In this document: piece by piece, positions 22,292 through 24,561 of the stretch
Layout of the letters: each line of letters opens with the position of its first letter
Position numbering within the stretch: position 1 is the first letter of the stretch
Assembly (NCBI GenBank): GCA_002336855.1
Contig: DDEV01000047.1
Location: forward strand, 25,899 to 50,459
DNA: 24,561 nt
Reading direction: 5' to 3'
From: Leucobacter sp. UBA1945
GTDB taxonomy: Bacteria > Actinomycetota > Actinomycetes > Actinomycetales > Microbacteriaceae
The notes under the pieces: model-generated
What the model saw: the letters and a program-made list of their open reading frames with translations, nothing else
The model's database searches: none
What the model was told of the DNA's origin: nothing
Made by a program: the position numbers and the translations under genes

Positions 22292-23008
22292 TCACCGGCC
22301 TGATCTGGCCGGCCACTGAGTCTCGTGCCACGGGCCGCCCTGTGCGTAGAGTACGCGCAGGTCGGCCCGAAGGTCGAGGGTGCCGCGCGCGCTCGCCCGG
22401 GTTTCTACCTCAATGAGCGCAGTGCCGAAGCTGAGCCAGTCAGAGTAGCTGTCACGCAGCGGCTCGGCCGCAGTGACAAGCCTGCGACACGCCTTGCCCG
22501 CGCTGATGTGTCGCGCGGCAACGCCGAGACGCAAGAGCATCGCGAGCCTGGCCACCAGCATTGGGCGCGCGTCAGCCGCACCCTCTCCCCCAGTCCCACG
22601 GCTCAGCTGTTACTCGATACCCTCTACTGCGCTGCGCCACTCGTTCGCGCGCACGACACCCCAGCTCTGGGCAACGCCGAGCAGTCTCCTGCGCCAGTCG
22701 TCGCCACAGAAGGCTGGCACGAGGCTCCATCGGTTGTGCAACAGACCCGCCTGCTCGACGTAGAGTGCGGCAAGGCCGAGCAGCCAGGCCTCATACGGGT
22801 CGAGCACGGGCGAGGGCGGGGCTGATCCTCGCAGATCTGCAGGCGAATAGCCGCTGGCCTTCGCGACGTTCACAAGCCCAGGGCCCCAGTCGCCGCGGCG
22901 TTCCCGGCGCCGCGCCCACCACACGATCGCGAGTATGACGATTGCAAGGGCGAGGATCACAGCGACCCACGGGCTCCACTCGCCGCGGGCGAAGCGAGCC
23001 GGGTTCAC
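22292..23008 (-). pseudogene. Second DUF1266-like gene interrupted by an in-frame TAA
   Basis: One continuous minus-strand frame from a GTG at 23008 to a TGA at 22292, broken only by a TAA at codon 133 (22612-22610). Before the stop there is an N-terminal membrane helix (~13-33) and the first half of a DUF1266-like domain (DPYEAWLLGLAAL..., SWGVVRANEWRSAV). After it the same frame continues with the second half: DSYSDWLSFGTALIE and GPWHETQW. These align in order with AWGIRSRAQLLSRL, QSYSSWQELGEHFM and GPWAHVPW of the intact upstream paralogue. The GTG overlaps that gene's stop (GTGA at 23008-23005). An ATG at 22561 could restart translation, but its Shine-Dalgarno-like GGGGGAGAGG is about 20 nt away. 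Nonsense mutation, sequencing error or readthrough are the options. Confidence 0.75.
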
Positions 23009-24078
23009 GGCCGCTCTGTGAGTCGGGCCGCGATGGCCTCGTCGATGACCGCCGCGAGCGGGGTTGCGGCGTAGGCGTCGGTCTCGAGTGCGGTCTCATC
23101 GACGAGGTCTTCAGACACCAGCGCATCTGCGAGCAGCACGCGACTCGGTGCGATCTGCTGGTTCCATGGCACGTGTGCCCAGGGCCCGCGCTTGGGGTCG
23201 AGCAGTGCCGACTGGCGGCTGGCGTCGTGCGCATCGGACTGCTCTGCCTCGAGACCGGTGACTCCCTCCCAGAACCAGCGAGCGATCATGAAGTGCTCGC
23301 CGAGCTCCTGCCAGCTCGAGTAGCTCTGCTGCAATCGCGTCGAGATGAGGTTGAGGGTGTCGACTGCCTCGGCTTCGCTCAGCCACCCAAGCGAGTACCC
23401 GGCTCGGGTCAGCATGGCGGCGCGCACGAGATCCCATGCCTCGAAATTCACCTCGCGAATACCTCTCGCGTTGCTGCGCAATTGCTGCACTCGCCAGCCC
23501 TGCTCTCGCGCGCTCTCGTTCGGGTCTGCGGCGGCCCTCTGCGAGAAGCTCTCTGCCTCTGCGTCACTGAGGTTTTCTGTCTGCGCGATCTCAAACTCGA
23601 AGTCGATGCGGTGACCCTCGCGCAAGATCCAGTGCAGTCGGCTCAGCAGCTGTGCGCGCGAGCGAATGCCCCAGGCCTCCTGCAGGCCAGAACTTGCGTT
23701 CTCAAGATTGCGAAAGGCGAGGCGATCCCACGGGTCACCCGAACAGATGCCGAACACGGCCGCGACCGCGAGAGGCCAATGCAGCTCGTTCGGCGTGAAC
23801 GTCGCCGGATTCTCGCTCCATGCAATGCGGTGGTGCTCCGCATAGTCTTCGGGGCGAGTCCAGGTCTTCACTTGGTTTCGTGAAGCGCCGTTTCTGCCTG
23901 ACTTGCCAGGTTTGCCCGGCCTTTGCCGGTTGCCGCCACCCGCCGGTTTCGACTTGCGAAGCATCGCCCAAACGATGATCGCGAGCAGGAGCGCGAGGAT
24001 GGGCCAGAAGATGAATGGTCCGATTCGTTCGCCGAGCGGTTCTTCGGTAATTGCAAGGAGGGGGGTCAATGCGTTCAT
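23005..24078 (-). CDS. Membrane-anchored DUF1266-family protein
   Basis: A 357-residue protein. One N-terminal helix (~19-41) is followed by a Lys/Gly/Arg-rich linker (~43-68) and a large cytoplasmic domain. The latter contains the DUF1266 pattern: GIRSRAQLLSRLHWILREGHR, here about residues 136-156, then EAWDLVRAAMLTRAGYSLGWLSEAEA and YSSWQELGEHFMIARWFWEG. DUF1266 is a widespread family with no established biochemical role. It is followed, with 4-bp overlap, by a broken paralogue. TAGGTT lies 6 nt before the ATG, suggesting a leaderless start. The family call is from memory of the Trp-rich pattern. Confidence 0.85.
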   Translation of the reverse strand: MNALTPLLAITEEPLGERIGPFIFWPILALLLAIIVWAMLRKSKPAGGGNRQRPGKPGKSGRNGASRNQVKTWTRPEDYAEHHRIAWSENPATFTPNELHWPLAVAAVFGICSGDPWDRLAFRNLENASSGLQEAWGIRSRAQLLSRLHWILREGHRIDFEFEIAQTENLSDAEAESFSQRAAADPNESAREQGWRVQQLRSNARGIREVNFEAWDLVRAAMLTRAGYSLGWLSEAEAVDTLNLISTRLQQSYSSWQELGEHFMIARWFWEGVTGLEAEQSDAHDASRQSALLDPKRGPWAHVPWNQQIAPSRVLLADALVSEDLVDETALETDAYAATPLAAVIDEAIAARLTERP

Positions 24079-24084
24079 TGCACC

Positions 24085-24090
24085 AACCTA
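24085..24090 (-). promoter_or_regulatory. Putative -10 element of the DUF1266 gene
   Basis: TAGGTT on the minus strand, 6 nt before the ATG at 24078. The gap to the divergent gene also holds a 6-bp inverted repeat, TTGCCG-CAT-CGGCAA (24173-24187), of unknown meaning. Confidence 0.5.
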
Positions 24091-24235
24091 ACCCACTCGG
24101 CGCGCGGGGCGCCCCACTGCCCCCGCACCAGAAGATACGGATTCCGCACGAAAACCCTGGTCGCTCGACCCATTGCCGCATCGGCAAAGGCGCGATACCG
24201 GCGCGCATGATCGCCGAATCGATGCCTCGCGCTCA

Positions 24236-24241
24236 TAGGAT
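24236..24241 (+). promoter_or_regulatory. Putative -10 element of the right-edge gene
   Basis: TAGGAT, then GAGGGA, then ATG at 24248. The hexamer-N6-ATG layout matches the neighbours, but GAGGGA could also act as a close Shine-Dalgarno. Confidence 0.45.
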
Positions 24242-24247
24242 GAGGGA

Positions 24248-24561
24248 ATGGAAGCACTTCTGGGCGCTGCACGCGAAGACGCCGCGACCGGGTCGCGTCT
24301 TGGCGGCAACCCGCCGATGGTGTTCACCGGTGACCCGCTTCTGAACACACACGACTACCTGCTCACCCTCGAGGCCAACACGGCACCATGGCTTGATCGC
24401 GACGAGCTCTCCGTATTCGTGCGCCGAGGCTACGGCATAGGCGATCCCGACGACAGCTACCCCGATATTGCAGTCTCTGCGGTGCTCCACGCACCATCAC
24501 CCCGCTCTGACAGTCACGCGGCGGCCCACCCATTCATGGCTCATCGGATTTTAGGGTGTAG
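24248..24561 (+). CDS. Unrecognised protein, 3'-truncated by the window edge
   Basis: An ATG at 24248 opens a frame that stays open to the last base (104 codons). Third positions are mostly G or C as in the neighbours, which supports coding. Readable stretches include VFTGDPLLNTHDYLLTLEAN and WLDRDELSVFVRRGYG. I recognise no family. The last few codons (ATT TTA GGG TGT) are AT-rich and include a rare TTA, so the end may differ from what follows outside. It is divergent from the DUF1266 gene. The overlapping minus-strand frame (24233-24490) is likely a shadow. Confidence 0.6.
   Translation, partial: MEALLGAAREDAATGSRLGGNPPMVFTGDPLLNTHDYLLTLEANTAPWLDRDELSVFVRRGYGIGDPDDSYPDIAVSAVLHAPSPRSDSHAAAHPFMAHRILGC

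Noticed and set aside
22292..22561. Separate 89-residue gene on the minus strand
   Set aside because: It is in the same frame as the 132-codon piece upstream and continues the DUF1266 alignment, so one interrupted gene explains it better, though a restart cannot be excluded.
1..24561. tRNA, rRNA, CRISPR array, insertion sequence, prophage or known defence system
   Set aside because: I saw no transposase or integrase, no regularly spaced repeats, no cloverleaf-like segments and no defence-domain proteins in any frame.

Overview
The window is GC-rich and almost fully coding. It is from an actinobacterium, and most likely a member of the Microbacteriaceae or a close relative. The evidence is the conserved order pstP-rodA-pbpA-pknA-pknB next to a trpG/pabA-type glutaminase, a class E sortase, crgA, a rhomboid protease and a cyclophilin. 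This cluster lies close to dnaA/oriC in actinobacteria. A near-consensus parS site and a consensus DnaA box agree with an origin-proximal location. I cannot name the genus.

Layout. (1) 2-7212, + strand: the envelope growth and signalling operon. It holds the 3' part of the PP2C phosphatase PstP, the SEDS glycosyltransferase RodA, a class B PBP, and the two Ser/Thr kinases PknA and PknB. The first four genes overlap by ATGA; PknB follows after 62 bp with its own Shine-Dalgarno. (2) 7213-7332: a convergent interval with three hairpins. (3) 7333-8889, - strand: class E sortase, a 53-residue membrane protein and a glutamine amidotransferase. (4) 8985-9266: crgA. (5) 9267-9448: a convergent interval with a DnaA box and palindromes. 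(6) 9449-10915, - strand: cyclophilin, then zinc-finger rhomboid. (7) 11079-11585: a small one-TM protein, possibly CwsA-like. (8) 11740-13400, - strand: NUDIX and alpha/beta hydrolase. (9) 13460-15291: an EamA transporter divergent from a LysR regulator, with an operator-like repeat between them. (10) 15311-16856, - strand: DUF2871 protein, cupin and SDR. (11) 16964-21013, - strand: MMPL/RND transporter, histidine kinase and LuxR-type response regulator in one run. (12) 21072-21680: GNAT. (13) 21706-21737: parS. (14) 21866-22252: a DUF2510 + DUF4177-like protein. (15) 22292-24078, - strand: two DUF1266-like membrane-anchored paralogues, the second interrupted by one in-frame TAA. (16) 24248 to the end: the start of an unrecognised gene on the + strand.

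How they work together. Regions 1-7 are mostly about cell wall synthesis, division and their phosphorylation control: PknA/PknB sense and phosphorylate, PstP reverses, RodA/PbpA build septal or lateral wall, and CrgA recruits PBPs at the division site. From 11.6 kb on the genes are accessory: transport, stress, redox and regulation.

The most informative non-coding pattern is that nearly every gene opening a transcript carries a TANNNT hexamer 6-7 nt before its ATG/GTG, mostly without a Shine-Dalgarno. That is the layout of leaderless mRNAs. I found no rRNA, tRNA, CRISPR array, insertion sequence or phage gene, and no clear unknown defence-type system. The strongest unusual items are the parS site with extended arms, the DUF1266 gene with an internal stop, the operator-like palindrome over the ppiA promoter, and the PASTA-bearing PknA.
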